The translations under genes were made by a program, and so were the position numbers. The notes beneath the pieces are model-generated. The model was not told where the DNA came from. It was given only the letters and a program-made list of their open reading frames with translations, and did not search any database. 64,000 bases of DNA from Lepidurus packardi (lineage: Eukaryota; Arthropoda; Branchiopoda; Notostraca; Triopsidae): the NCBI GenBank assembly GCA_023053545.1, contig JAKZAN010000066.1:1-64000 (forward strand), read 5' to 3'. Positions 37,032 through 46,739 of the stretch are shown here, one piece after another. Positions within the stretch are counted from its first letter, which is position 1. Each line of letters opens with the position of its first letter.

Positions 37032-37064
37032 TTTGGCACAATGTTGTAATTGGCAGTAAGTTTG
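37032..37064 (+). promoter_or_regulatory. grpE-dnaJ promoter (TTTG-N21-TAAGTTTG)
   Basis: TTTG at 37032-37035 and TAAGTTTG at 37057-37064 match both boxes of the Bacteroidota housekeeping promoter. The predicted start near 37071 rules out the upstream TTG at 37050 as a translation start. No CIRCE element was seen. Confidence 0.75.
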
Positions 37065-37079
37065 CACGCGCTACGCGCA

Positions 37080-37658
37080 ATGAAATTTACAAATCCATTT
37101 AAAAATAGATCAGGCATGACTACTGAAAATAATGAAAACGGGCAAGAACTCGATGAGGCAATATTGGAACAAAACGCAAACGCGGAGCAAGTGGTAGCGG
37201 AAGAAATACCGCTTGAAGAAAAGTTGGCCCAAGACCTTGAGGCTGAAAAGGATAAATTCCTTCGATTGTTTGCAGAGTTCGAAAATTACAAACGCAGAAC
37301 AGCAAAAGAGCGTATGGAATTATACAAAACTGCCAATCGAGAAGTGCTTTTGGCATTGTTGCCGGTCATGGATGATTTTGATCGTGCCTTGGCAGAAATT
37401 AAAAAATCGGATGACGATACATTATTAAAGGGTGTCGAGTTAATTCACGATAAATTAAAATCGACTTTGAGTTCGAAAGGTTTGGAAGAAGTAGAAGTCC
37501 GTGCAGGTGACGCATTTAACGCCGATTTTGCCGAAGCAATTACGCAGATTCCAGCGCCTTCCCCAAAATTGAAAGGAAAAATTGTAGACGTTCTCGAAAA
37601 GGGCTATAAATTGGGTGACAGAATTATCCGTTTTCCAAAAGTTGTAATCGGTCAATAA
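37080..37658 (+). CDS. grpE: Nucleotide exchange factor GrpE
   Basis: A 192-residue GrpE that releases ADP from DnaK. A long acidic N-terminal coiled coil (EEKLAQDLEAEKDKFLRLFA), FENYKRRTAKERMELYK and the beta-wing end GYKLGDRIIRFPKVVIG are typical. The ATG at 37080 follows the predicted transcription start by about 9 nt; an alternative ATG is at 37116. It is followed after 20 bp by dnaJ. No dnaK is in the window. Confidence 0.95.
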   Translation: MKFTNPFKNRSGMTTENNENGQELDEAILEQNANAEQVVAEEIPLEEKLAQDLEAEKDKFLRLFAEFENYKRRTAKERMELYKTANREVLLALLPVMDDFDRALAEIKKSDDDTLLKGVELIHDKLKSTLSSKGLEEVEVRAGDAFNADFAEAITQIPAPSPKLKGKIVDVLEKGYKLGDRIIRFPKVVIGQ

Positions 37659-37678
37659 CTGACTAATTCAGACAAATC

Positions 37679-38794
37679 ATGAAAAAAGATTTTTACGAAA
37701 TACTAGGCATAAACAAAGGCGCTGCGGCAGACGAAATCAAAAAAGCCTACCGCAAAAAAGCGATTGAATATCATCCCGACAAAAATCCAGGTGATAAAGA
37801 AGCTGAGGAAAAATTCAAATTAGCGGCAGAAGCCTATGAGGTTCTTAGCGATCCTCAAAAGAAAGCGAAATATGATCAATATGGTCATCAAGCTTTTGAC
37901 GGCAATCAAGGCTATGGCGGCGGCAGCATGAACATGGATGATATCTTCAGCCAGTTTGGCGATATATTCGGAAATGCATTCGGCGGTGGCGGTTTTGGCG
38001 GTGGATTTGGTGGCGGTGGACAGCGCCGTGTCAAGGGAAGCAACCTGCGCATTAAAGTGAAATTAACCCTTGAAGAAATCGCAAACGGTGTCGAAAAAAA
38101 GGTGAAAGTGAAGCGCAAAGTCCAAGCAAAAGATGTCAAGTATAAAACTTGTAGCACTTGCAACGGTCAAGGCCAAGTGATGCGCGTAACCAATACCATT
38201 TTAGGCCGCATGCAGTCAGCATCGACGTGCCCAACATGCAGCGGATTGGGTCAAATGATTGAATCTAAACCTAAAGAAGCTGACGCACAGGGCATGATTT
38301 TGGAAGAAGAAACCGTTTCAATCAAAATTCCAGCAGGCGTTTCAGACGGCATGCAATTAAAAGTAAGCAACAAAGGAAACGATGCGCCTGGAAACGGAAT
38401 TCCAGGGGATATGATCGTCGCAATCGAAGAAATCGAGCATGCAACTTTGAAACGCGAGGGCGAAAACCTGCATTTGGATCTATACATCAGCTTTAGCGAA
38501 GCGGTTCTTGGCGTATCAAAAGATATTGATGCTGTGAATGGAAAAGTTCGCATCAAATTGGAAGAAGGAATCCAGTCTGGAAAAATACTCCGACTGAAAG
38601 GCAAGGGATTGCCAAATGTGAACGCTTACGGAAATGGTGATTTATTGGTGCACATCAATGTTTGGACACCAAAAACACTTACGAACGAGCAAAAACAATT
38701 TTTCGAAAAGAACTTAACCGACGATAATTTCACCCCAAATCCGGAGCAATCGGACAAATCGTTTTTTGAGAAAGTAAAAGATATGTTTTCATAA
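37679..38794 (+). CDS. dnaJ: Chaperone DnaJ with a single zinc centre
   Basis: A 371-residue DnaJ, co-chaperone of DnaK. The J domain holds YHPDKNPGD (HPD at 32-34), then comes a Gly/Phe-rich linker (about 80-115). The cysteine-rich domain has only two CxxCxGxG motifs (about 158-165 and 184-191) instead of four, enough for one zinc ion. The C-terminal substrate-binding domains are complete ([27 protein letters not shown]). The two-motif form appears common in Flavobacteriia. Confidence 0.95.
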   Translation: MKKDFYEILGINKGAAADEIKKAYRKKAIEYHPDKNPGDKEAEEKFKLAAEAYEVLSDPQKKAKYDQYGHQAFDGNQGYGGGSMNMDDIFSQFGDIFGNAFGGGGFGGGFGGGGQRRVKGSNLRIKVKLTLEEIANGVEKKVKVKRKVQAKDVKYKTCSTCNGQGQVMRVTNTILGRMQSASTCPTCSGLGQMIESKPKEADAQGMILEEETVSIKIPAGVSDGMQLKVSNKGNDAPGNGIPGDMIVAIEEIEHATLKREGENLHLDLYISFSEAVLGVSKDIDAVNGKVRIKLEEGIQSGKILRLKGKGLPNVNAYGNGDLLVHINVWTPKTLTNEQKQFFEKNLTDDNFTPNPEQSDKSFFEKVKDMFS

Positions 38795-38835
38795 AGAATA
38801 CCAAAAATCAGAAATTCTGATTGCAATTAAATTCT

Positions 38836-38877
38836 AAAAAACCCATTCTTGTCTATATAAGGATGGGTTTTTTTTTA
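38836..38877 (+). terminator. Terminator of grpE-dnaJ
   Basis: AAACCCATTCTT pairs with AAGGATGGGTTT over a loop of 8 nt and is followed by nine or more T. Confidence 0.9.
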
Positions 38878-38946
38878 ACTTCCTCTGAAAATTCTATACT
38901 TTTACAGCACTTTGCTGCTAGCGAAATACCAATTAAAATCAATTGA

Positions 38947-39870
38947 ATGAGCAACATATTAGAAGTCAAAAATGTCGTAAAACAATATGGTGACTATACT
39001 GCGCTGAATGCAGTTTCACTATCGGTTCCAAAAGGAAGCATTTACGGGCTCTTGGGGCCAAATGGCGCCGGAAAAACATCCCTAATTCGAATCATCAACC
39101 AAATAACAATGCCAGACAGCGGAACGGTAATGCTGGATGGCGAACCGTTGCAGCCAAAACATGTCAAATCGATTGGCTATTTGCCTGAAGAACGCGGTCT
39201 ATACAAGTCAATGAAAGTGGGCGAGCAGTGCTTGTACTTGGCGCAAATGAAAGGTTTGTCCAAGGCTGAAGCAAAGAAACAATTGGATTATTGGTTCGAC
39301 AAACTTGAAATCAAAGGCTGGTGGAACAAAAAAATCGAAGAACTTTCAAAGGGAATGGCGCAAAAGATACAATTTGTAGTTACTGTTTTGCACCAACCAA
39401 AATTACTCATTTTCGATGAGCCCTTTTCAGGATTCGACCCCGTGAATGCTAACCTGATCAAAGACGAAATATTGGCACTGAAAAAAGGCGGCGCAACCAT
39501 CATTTTTTCCACACACCGAATGGAAAGCGTCGAAGAACTCTGCGACGACATTGCGCTTATTCACAAATCCAATAAACTAATCGAAGGCAAGCTAGACGAT
39601 GTGAAACGGGAATACCGCAGCAACACATTCGAAGTCGGCATTCAAACCAACAATGTCGAAGGACTTATGTATGATCTGACGCAAAAATTCACATTGGAAC
39701 CCACACACTTTAAGTCGCTAAATGACGAATTAAAATTAAACATAGCACTTGGCGCTGGCACACCAAACGAACTCCTAAACATACTCACGCAACGCGGACA
39801 AGTCACACACTTCGTCGAAAAAATACCAAGCGTGAACGATATTTTCATTCAAACCGTAAAAGGAAACTAA
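38947..39870 (+). CDS. ABC transporter ATP-binding protein (NatA-like)
   Basis: A 307-residue ATPase with Walker A GPNGAGKTS (37-45), signature ELSKGMAQKIQF, Walker B LLIFDEPFSGFDP and the STHRMESVEEL switch. The C-terminal 80 residues are the DUF4162 domain found in Na+/antibiotic export ATPases. It forms a transporter with the permease starting 2 bp downstream. A near-consensus -7 box (TACTTTTA) is at 38897. Confidence 0.93.
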   Translation: MSNILEVKNVVKQYGDYTALNAVSLSVPKGSIYGLLGPNGAGKTSLIRIINQITMPDSGTVMLDGEPLQPKHVKSIGYLPEERGLYKSMKVGEQCLYLAQMKGLSKAEAKKQLDYWFDKLEIKGWWNKKIEELSKGMAQKIQFVVTVLHQPKLLIFDEPFSGFDPVNANLIKDEILALKKGGATIIFSTHRMESVEELCDDIALIHKSNKLIEGKLDDVKREYRSNTFEVGIQTNNVEGLMYDLTQKFTLEPTHFKSLNDELKLNIALGAGTPNELLNILTQRGQVTHFVEKIPSVNDIFIQTVKGN

Positions 39871-39872
39871 GC

Positions 39873-41174
39873 ATGAGCATTCTAACTTTAATCATCAAGC
39901 GCGAGTTCATCGCTAAAGTCCGAAACAAGTCATTCATCGTAATGACCTTCCTGAGTCCGCTTCTTTTTGTAGCTATAGCAGCGTTTGTTGGCTATTTAAG
40001 CACTATGAAATCCGACGTGAAAAAAATAGCCATTCTCGACGAAAGTGGCCTTTTCGGATCAGAATTTAAAAGCAACGACGAGTTTCAATACATTCTTGCA
40101 TCCGCAACGCCGCTCGCGACCTTAACAAACGAGGTCTCAAAAGAAACATATGAAGGTGTGCTTTTTATACCAAAAACAACCGATTATAAATCGCTTCAAA
40201 ACCAAATTAAATACATTTCAAACGACAGTCCAGCTTTGTCTTTTTTAGACGGCCTCGAAAGCACAATTCAAGATAAGCTTACAAAGGAAAACTTCAAAAA
40301 AGCGAATTTAGACATAGAAGCAATTCAAAATGCAGAGGCATCAGTCAGCATCCGCCTCGAAAAATTGTCCGGCGAAGAAAGCGTCAAAGGATTAAACGAA
40401 ATCAAAGCCATCATCGGTGGTTTGTTCGGCTATCTAATCATGATGTTCATCATCATCTACGGAAACATGGTCATGCGAAGCGTCATCGAAGAAAAAACAA
40501 ATCGCATCGTCGAAATTATCATCTCATCCGTAAAACCGTTCCAACTCATGATGGGAAAAATCATCGGGACGTCACTCGCAGGCATTTTGCAATTCGCCAT
40601 TTGGGCAATAATCGGAATGGTGTTGCTGTTCACAGCCTCAACAGTACTAGGCGTTCAAATGGGTCCCACAGCCAAATTATCGCCTGAAATGATCAACGCT
40701 ACACAAGAAAACGCGACCGCTTTGCAGCGCTATCTAACCGAAATGTGGAACCTCCCAATCGCTACAATCCTCATCTCTTTCGTCGTCTTTTTCATAGGCG
40801 GCTATTTTCTCTACAGCTCATTCTATGCCGCAATTGGCGCCGCAGTCGACAACGAAACAGATTCCCAACAATTCCTTTTGCCCATCATCACACCGCTAGT
40901 TTTAGCAGTATATATCGGGTTTTTCACCGTCATGAACGACCCCCACGGAACAGTCGCAACCGTATTTTCCATGATTCCGCTCACCTCGCCAATAGTCATG
41001 CTAATGCGAATTCCGTTTGGTGTGCCCTGGTGGCAAATTGCACTGTCCATGACAATTTTGTTCGGAACGTTCCTTTTGGTGGTCTGGTTTGCAGCAAAAA
41101 TATACCGAATCGGAATCTTGATGTATGGCAAAAAACCAACATACAAAGAACTATTCAAATGGCTCAAATATTAG
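39873..41174 (+). CDS. ABC transporter permease (NatB-like)
   Basis: A 433-residue permease with an N-terminal membrane helix (LIIKREFIAKVRNKSFIV), a periplasmic domain of about 150 residues and a cluster of five to six helices. The conserved EEKTNRIVEIIISSVKPFQL loop contacts the ATPase. It is of the ABC-2 type. Substrate unknown; sodium export is only a guess from the family name. Confidence 0.9.
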   Translation: MSILTLIIKREFIAKVRNKSFIVMTFLSPLLFVAIAAFVGYLSTMKSDVKKIAILDESGLFGSEFKSNDEFQYILASATPLATLTNEVSKETYEGVLFIPKTTDYKSLQNQIKYISNDSPALSFLDGLESTIQDKLTKENFKKANLDIEAIQNAEASVSIRLEKLSGEESVKGLNEIKAIIGGLFGYLIMMFIIIYGNMVMRSVIEEKTNRIVEIIISSVKPFQLMMGKIIGTSLAGILQFAIWAIIGMVLLFTASTVLGVQMGPTAKLSPEMINATQENATALQRYLTEMWNLPIATILISFVVFFIGGYFLYSSFYAAIGAAVDNETDSQQFLLPIITPLVLAVYIGFFTVMNDPHGTVATVFSMIPLTSPIVMLMRIPFGVPWWQIALSMTILFGTFLLVVWFAAKIYRIGILMYGKKPTYKELFKWLKY

Positions 41175-41212
41175 TATTTCTTACACAAATGGCCTAAATT
41201 AGCAGTACAATA

Positions 41213-41318
41213 AGGAGCTATTTCCCGCTTTCTGTCCAATCTTTTTTTTAAGAACTGAACAAGTCAAATTGAACATTCTTCACAAAAAAAAGGATTTCCC
41301 ATCAATCGGGGCTAGGGC
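41213..41318 (+). repeat. Dispersed intergenic repeat, copy B
   Basis: AGGAGCTATTTCCCGCTTTC, CAATCTTTTTTT, a 35-bp variable centre, AAAAAAAAGGATTTCCC and ATCAATCGGGGCTAGGGC. It fills most of the gap between the permease and the response regulator. The two T/A runs can pair around the centre. Confidence 0.75.
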
Positions 41319-41344
41319 ATTAATCTCAAATTAAACATTCCAAT

Positions 41345-42508
41345 ATGCCAAAAATATTAGTAATAGAAGATGAAGCAGCCATTCGCCGCGTTCTCGGAAA
41401 AATACTTCGCGAAGAAAACGATTCATACGAAGTAGAAGAAGCCGAAGATGGCGCAGCTGGTCTGGAAAAAATCAAAACAACCGACTATGATTTAGTCTTG
41501 TGCGACATTAAAATGCCAAAAATGGACGGCGTAGAAGTGCTGGAAGCAGTCAAGAAAATTAAACCCGAAATTCCGATGGTCATGATTTCCGGGCATGGCG
41601 ATATGGAAACGGCCATCAACACCATGCGACTTGGCGCATTCGATTATATTTCCAAACCACCAGATCTAAACCGATTGCTCAACACCGTCCGAAATGCATT
41701 GGACAAGAAACAACTGGTTTTAGAAAATAAAATACTAAAAAAACGCGTCAGCAAACAATATGAAATGATTGGCAACAGCGATCCAATCAACCATATTAAA
41801 GACATGATCGAAAAAGTTTCCAAAACCGATGCCCGTGTGCTCATTACAGGGCCAAACGGAACTGGAAAGGAACTTGTCGCACACCAGTTGCACGAAAAAA
41901 GTGAGCGCGCAAATGCTGCCATGATCGAAGTGAACTGCGCCGCAATTCCGTCAGAATTAATTGAAAGCGAATTGTTTGGACACATCAAAGGCGCTTTCAC
42001 ATCTGCTGTTCGAGACCGCGCAGGAAAGTTCGAAGCAGCTGATAAAGGCACAATATTTCTGGACGAAATTGGTGACATGAGTCTATCTGCACAGGCCAAA
42101 GTGCTGCGCGTGTTGCAAGAAGGTCTGATCCAGCGGGTTGGGGCAGATAAAGACATAAAAGTCGATGTGCGCGTGGTGGCAGCGACAAACAAAGATCTGA
42201 AAACCGAAATCGCTGAAGGCCGCTTCCGAGAAGATTTATACCACCGATTGGCCGTAATACTTATTAAAGTGCCAGCACTAAATGAAAGACGCGACGATAT
42301 TCCATTGTTAATCGAGCATTTCACTGAAAAGATTGCCATCGAGCACGGAAACGCGCCAAAAGTGTTTTCAAAGGAGGCCATAAATTTGCTAAAAGCTTAT
42401 GATTGGACGGGAAATATACGCGAACTTCGCAACGTCATAGAACGGCTCATCATTTTGGGCGGTTTAGAAATTTCAGAAAACGACGTAAAGCTATTTGCAA
42501 GCAAATAA
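41345..42508 (+). CDS. NtrC-type response regulator lacking a DNA-binding domain
   Basis: A 387-residue protein. The receiver domain (1-118) has Asp54 and Lys104. The AAA+ domain has Walker A GPNGTGKE (169-176), the sigma-54 contact loop GAFTSA (216-221; usual form GAFTGA), Walker B GTIFLDE (235-241) and the arginine finger region FREDLYHRL. The sequence ends just after the AAA+ lid (LRNVIERLIILGG...KLFASK), where a Fis-type HTH would normally begin. It could act on RNA polymerase without binding a specific enhancer. No histidine kinase is adjacent. Confidence 0.92.
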   Translation: MPKILVIEDEAAIRRVLGKILREENDSYEVEEAEDGAAGLEKIKTTDYDLVLCDIKMPKMDGVEVLEAVKKIKPEIPMVMISGHGDMETAINTMRLGAFDYISKPPDLNRLLNTVRNALDKKQLVLENKILKKRVSKQYEMIGNSDPINHIKDMIEKVSKTDARVLITGPNGTGKELVAHQLHEKSERANAAMIEVNCAAIPSELIESELFGHIKGAFTSAVRDRAGKFEAADKGTIFLDEIGDMSLSAQAKVLRVLQEGLIQRVGADKDIKVDVRVVAATNKDLKTEIAEGRFREDLYHRLAVILIKVPALNERRDDIPLLIEHFTEKIAIEHGNAPKVFSKEAINLLKAYDWTGNIRELRNVIERLIILGGLEISENDVKLFASK

Positions 42509-42509
42509 T

Positions 42510-43178
42510 ATGAAACTAAAAAAAATAAATTCAGACCTGCAAGAAGGCCTGATTGAAAGCGGAATTACAGAAGCAAACGATCTGCAAGACGCTACATTTT
42601 CGACTATAAAAAGTGGTTCGGATTGCGTGATAATCGCACCAAAGGGAACAGGCAAAACAACAACCATTGTGCTCAATGTTATTCAGCAATTGCAAGGCGC
42701 GGGCGAAGAGTCTCCGCGTGCGTTAATTGTCGTGGAAGACAAAGCAAAAATGATTGAAATAGAGGAAATGTTCGAAACATTCGGACGCTACAATCAATTG
42801 CGTGTTTATGGTGTGCACGACAAAAGCAACTTGGATCACGACAAAAACATGATTTCTGATGGAATTGATGTGTTAATCGGAACGCCAAACCGCCTAAATG
42901 AAATGCTTTCTACAGCTGGTTTTAACGTAAACCGCTTAAAAATGTATGCCATTGACGATGCAGAAACAATTCTAAAGCAACGTCACGACACGAAGTTAAT
43001 GCGCATTTCAGAAAGTATTGCCAAAACGCAACGCCTTATCTTTTCTGACGTTTTAACGGAAAGAGTCGAAATATTTGCTGATAAATTTTGCGTGGATCCA
43101 TATCTTTTTGACATGTATGAAGAAGATGAAGAAGACGAAGAAGATGAAGACGAAGAAACAACCGAAGCGCCAGAATAA
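42510..43178 (+). CDS. Single-domain DEAD-like helicase fragment protein
   Basis: A 222-residue protein equal to the first RecA-like domain of a DEAD-box helicase: a Q-motif-like start, Walker A APKGTGKTTT, VLIGTPNRL (motif Ib), IDDAE in place of DEAD, and FSDV near motif III. The second helicase domain is missing, and the C terminus is a highly acidic tail (EEDEEDEEDEDEE). It starts 1 bp after the response regulator stop. It looks intact rather than truncated, since the frame closes with a structured acidic end. It may bind RNA or act as a regulator. Confidence 0.75.
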   Translation: MKLKKINSDLQEGLIESGITEANDLQDATFSTIKSGSDCVIIAPKGTGKTTTIVLNVIQQLQGAGEESPRALIVVEDKAKMIEIEEMFETFGRYNQLRVYGVHDKSNLDHDKNMISDGIDVLIGTPNRLNEMLSTAGFNVNRLKMYAIDDAETILKQRHDTKLMRISESIAKTQRLIFSDVLTERVEIFADKFCVDPYLFDMYEEDEEDEEDEDEETTEAPE

Positions 43179-43195
43179 TATTAAATTCAAGAAAA

Positions 43196-43414
43196 ATGGG
43201 AATGATTAAAATCTTTTCGGGTAGTGAAATTTTAGCACAAGCCTTAAAATTAAAATTAGAAGAAGCGGGAATCACCGTTATCATGAAAGACAACATCCAA
43301 TCGGCTCGCATGGGCGGATTCGGAAATGCCGACTTGGCAGTTGAGCTGTTCATGGACGAATCTGTCTACGGAAAGGCGGCTGCTGTTCTAGAAGATTTCC
43401 GAATGAATATATAA
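43196..43414 (+). CDS. DUF2007 small protein
   Basis: A 72-residue protein, MGMIKIFSGSEILAQALKLK, with an alpha/beta DUF2007 (GlnB-like fold) pattern and MGGFGNADLAVELFM. It is annotated in databases as a putative signal transducing protein; no experimental role is known to me. It follows the DEAD-like gene by 17 bp. Confidence 0.8.
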   Translation: MGMIKIFSGSEILAQALKLKLEEAGITVIMKDNIQSARMGGFGNADLAVELFMDESVYGKAAAVLEDFRMNI

Positions 43415-43481
43415 GTGTTCTTAACGACTGCTTAACAACTGCCTGCCGATTTTATGGGTAACTTAGAAAGAAAAGTACCCC

Positions 43482-45023
43482 ATGGAAAAAGCTAATCTAC
43501 GAGACAATATCAAATCCATTTGGCGTTCGTTTGCGCCCGAAACTGATTTCCCCACTTTAAACGGTAATCTCAAAGCAGATGTTGCCATAATTGGTGGTGG
43601 AATCACAGGCGTTTCAACCGCGCACCTACTTTCGGAAGCAGGATTCAGGGTCGTACTTTTAGAATCTAAAAAAATAGGCGAAGGAAGCACTGGCCACAGT
43701 ACGGGAAACTTATATGCTGCTGTGGAAGAAGGTTTTGACCACATTAAAAATAAGTTTGATACAGCAACATTAAAAACGGTAATCAGCAGTCGGCTTGCCG
43801 CAATTGATTTGATAGCGCACAATATCAAAAGGTTCAACATTCAATGTGATTTCAAACGTGTGGATTGGGCAGAATTTTCTACAACCGAATCCCGAAATCA
43901 AAAGATCAAAAACATTTTAGAAGCAGGACAAGACGCCGGCGCAGCTGTTATAGAACTGCTCCCGAACGACTTGCCATTTCCCATTACAGCCGGTGTGCTC
44001 ATGCGCAATCAGGCGCAATTCAATCCGTTGCTTTATGTGCAGCAACTGGCCATGGCAATAGAATCACAAAATTGCCAAATATTTGAAGGCAGTTCGGTTC
44101 TCAAAATCAACGACGAGAACAACGAACTGATTCTGGAAACTTCCAGCGGAAGCGTAACGGCAAACTATATAATTCATGCATCCCACACGCCAAAGGGTGT
44201 TATGCTCGATTTTCATTCGCTTCTAAGCACGCACCGCGAATATGGCGTCGCGGCAAAATTGGAACAAGATTTTCCAACGGGTACTTTTTGGGGTTTGTTC
44301 AAAGACAACGAGCGTGTTTCCATCAGAACTTATGAGCACGATGGTGAACGACGCATCATAGCAGTTGGACAGCCACATGAAGTGGGGCAGAAAGAAAACA
44401 ATGTAGAAAACATTGCCAAATTGGAGAATTTTCTAAAAGAGAACTACTCAATTGGCGAAATTACCAATCGCTGGGGCGGTCAAAATTATAAATCGGCGGA
44501 TGGAATTCCGTATATCGGCAGGAAATCAAAAGGCTCAAACGTGCTAATAGCGACGGGATTTGCCACAGACGGGCTCACTTATGGCGCAATGTCGGCAATT
44601 GTACTTCGGGATTTATTGGTTGACAAAGAAACTGAAGCAACAAAATTATTTGAGGCGACCAGACACAATCCCTTAAAAGCAGCAGGCCAAGTCATTAAAG
44701 AAAACGTACTGAATGTTGCCGAAATGGCCAAAGATTACCTATTTTCTTTTCATCCAGATTTACATGAAATCCCAGTCGATGAAGGTAAAGTTGTGGTGCT
44801 GGACGGCAAAAAAGTTGCAGTCTACAAAGATGTTTCTGGCGGCTACCGCGCTTGCTCTGCGATTTGTACGCACTTGGGTTGCGTTGTGCATTGGAACAAG
44901 GCGGAAAAAACATGGGATTGCCCATGCCACGCGAGCCGGTTCACCGTGGAAGGTGGTATCATCGAAGGACCAGCCTTAAAACCGCTGGAAACCCGCAATA
45001 TTTCGCCCGAGCATAACGCTTAA
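43482..45023 (+). CDS. FAD-dependent oxidoreductase with C-terminal Rieske domain
   Basis: A 513-residue fusion. The N-terminal DAO-type FAD domain has VAIIGGGITGVSTAHLLSEA and the closing GIPYIGRKSKGSNVLIATGF. The C-terminal Rieske [2Fe-2S] domain has CTHLGCVVHWNKAEKTWDCP with the second Cys-His pair CPCH. Such fusions oxidise small amines or amino acids with electrons passed to the cluster; the substrate is not predictable. Confidence 0.9.
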   Translation: MEKANLRDNIKSIWRSFAPETDFPTLNGNLKADVAIIGGGITGVSTAHLLSEAGFRVVLLESKKIGEGSTGHSTGNLYAAVEEGFDHIKNKFDTATLKTVISSRLAAIDLIAHNIKRFNIQCDFKRVDWAEFSTTESRNQKIKNILEAGQDAGAAVIELLPNDLPFPITAGVLMRNQAQFNPLLYVQQLAMAIESQNCQIFEGSSVLKINDENNELILETSSGSVTANYIIHASHTPKGVMLDFHSLLSTHREYGVAAKLEQDFPTGTFWGLFKDNERVSIRTYEHDGERRIIAVGQPHEVGQKENNVENIAKLENFLKENYSIGEITNRWGGQNYKSADGIPYIGRKSKGSNVLIATGFATDGLTYGAMSAIVLRDLLVDKETEATKLFEATRHNPLKAAGQVIKENVLNVAEMAKDYLFSFHPDLHEIPVDEGKVVVLDGKKVAVYKDVSGGYRACSAICTHLGCVVHWNKAEKTWDCPCHASRFTVEGGIIEGPALKPLETRNISPEHNA

Positions 45024-45062
45024 ATGTCCAAGAAAGGTGCGGGCAAAATCCGTATTTTCAAC

Positions 45063-45070
45063 TATCTTTG
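45063..45070 (+). promoter_or_regulatory. Probable -7 box (TATCTTTG) for ABC-F gene
   Basis: TAnnTTTG match 34 bp before the ATG at 45105; no -33 TTG at normal spacing. Confidence 0.45.
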
Positions 45071-45104
45071 CCGCTTTTAATTCGGATTCGATAGTTTTAA
45101 AGTT

Positions 45105-46739
45105 ATGATTACAGTAAATGATATTTCGGTGCAATTTGGTGGCACAACGCTTTTTAGTGATGTTTCTTTTGCCATAAATGAAAATGATAAAATTGCTTTA
45201 ATGGGCAAAAATGGCGCTGGAAAATCCACGCTACTCAAAATCATTGCCGGCGCTGGAAAGCCTTCCACAGGCAGTATTTCTGCACCCAAAGAAGCTGTCA
45301 TTGCCTACTTGCCACAGCATTTACTGACGCATGACAATTCGACTGTATTTGACGAGACGTCAAAAGCTTTTTCTGAAGTTTTCGATATGAAAAAGGAAAT
45401 TGACGATTTGAATGAGCAACTCACGATCCGTACTGATTATGAGTCTGATGCTTATATGAAATTGATTGAACGTGTTTCCGAAGTTAGCGAAAAGTTCTAT
45501 TCGATTGAAGAAGTTAATTACGAAGCAGAAGTAGAAAAAGTACTGAAAGGACTTGGGTTTGAGCGTGAAGATTTTGGCAGGTTGACTTCTGAATTTTCTG
45601 GAGGTTGGCGCATGCGCATTGAACTGGCTAAAATTCTTTTGCAAAAACCAGATCTAATTTTGTTGGATGAGCCTACAAATCACATGGACATCGAAAGCAT
45701 TCAATGGCTGGAGGATTTCTTGATTAATTCTGCAAAAGCAGTAATGGTCATTTCACACGATAGGGCATTTGTCGACAACATTACAAACCGTACGATTGAA
45801 GTGACGATGGGCCGTATATATGACTACAAAGCCAAGTATTCTCATTATTTGGAATTGCGAAAAGACCGCCGCGCGCACCAGCAAAAGGCATATGATGAGC
45901 AACAAAGAATGATTGCTGATAATATGGAATTTATTGACCGTTTTAAGGGAACTTATTCGAAAACTTTACAAGTGCAATCACGTGTAAAGATGCTCGAAAA
46001 GCTTGTTCCTGTTGAGGTTGACGAAGTTGATAACTCTTCATTGCGACTAAAATTTCCGCCATCGCCACGAAGTGGCCAATATCCAGTTGTTGTTGCAGAA
46101 TTATGTAAAAGTTACGGAAATCATACCGTTTTTAAAGATGCCAATATGGTAATTGAGCGTGGTCAGAAAGTTGCTTTTGTTGGAAAAAACGGCGAAGGGA
46201 AATCGACAATGATTAAGGCCATCATGAAAGAAATTGATTTTGAAGGCAAACTCGAAATTGGACATAATGTTCAAGTTGGTTATTTTGCACAAAATCAAGC
46301 GTCGTTATTGGATGAAAACCTTACCGTTTTTGAAACAATTGATATGATTGCGGTGGGCGATATCCGTTCTAAAATAAAAGATTTATTGGGTGCTTTTATG
46401 TTTGGCGGCGACGATACAACAAAGAAAGTGAAAGTGCTGTCAGGTGGTGAGAAAACCCGTTTGGCAATGATTAAATTGCTTTTAGAACCCGTAAATGTGC
46501 TAATTTTAGATGAGCCAACAAATCACTTGGATATGAAAACCAAAGACATTATTAAAGATGCTTTGCGTGATTTTGATGGCACACTTATTCTAGTTTCGCA
46601 CGACCGTGACTTTTTAGATGGTTTAGCCGAAAAAGTATTCGAATTTGGACAAAAGCGCGTGAAGGAACATTTTGAAGATATCAAAGGCTTCTTATCATTG
46701 AAAAAAATGGAAAGCCTGCGCGAAATAGACAAGTCTTAA
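45105..46739 (+). CDS. ABC-F family ribosome-associated ATPase
   Basis: A 544-residue soluble protein with two ABC domains: GKNGAGKSTLLKI with EFSGGWRMRIELA and ILLDEPTNHMD in the first, and GKNGEGKSTM with VLSGGEKTRLAM and ILDEPTNHLD in the second. The interdomain linker (about 240-310) is basic and helical. No membrane segment is present. ABC-F proteins act on the ribosomal E site (translation or antibiotic protection). The exact subfamily cannot be fixed by eye. Confidence 0.92.
   Translation: MITVNDISVQFGGTTLFSDVSFAINENDKIALMGKNGAGKSTLLKIIAGAGKPSTGSISAPKEAVIAYLPQHLLTHDNSTVFDETSKAFSEVFDMKKEIDDLNEQLTIRTDYESDAYMKLIERVSEVSEKFYSIEEVNYEAEVEKVLKGLGFEREDFGRLTSEFSGGWRMRIELAKILLQKPDLILLDEPTNHMDIESIQWLEDFLINSAKAVMVISHDRAFVDNITNRTIEVTMGRIYDYKAKYSHYLELRKDRRAHQQKAYDEQQRMIADNMEFIDRFKGTYSKTLQVQSRVKMLEKLVPVEVDEVDNSSLRLKFPPSPRSGQYPVVVAELCKSYGNHTVFKDANMVIERGQKVAFVGKNGEGKSTMIKAIMKEIDFEGKLEIGHNVQVGYFAQNQASLLDENLTVFETIDMIAVGDIRSKIKDLLGAFMFGGDDTTKKVKVLSGGEKTRLAMIKLLLEPVNVLILDEPTNHLDMKTKDIIKDALRDFDGTLILVSHDRDFLDGLAEKVFEFGQKRVKEHFEDIKGFLSLKKMESLREIDKS

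Noticed and set aside
40745..41197. 150-codon frame overlapping the ABC permease
   Set aside because: An Arg/His-rich shadow frame of a well-supported permease gene.
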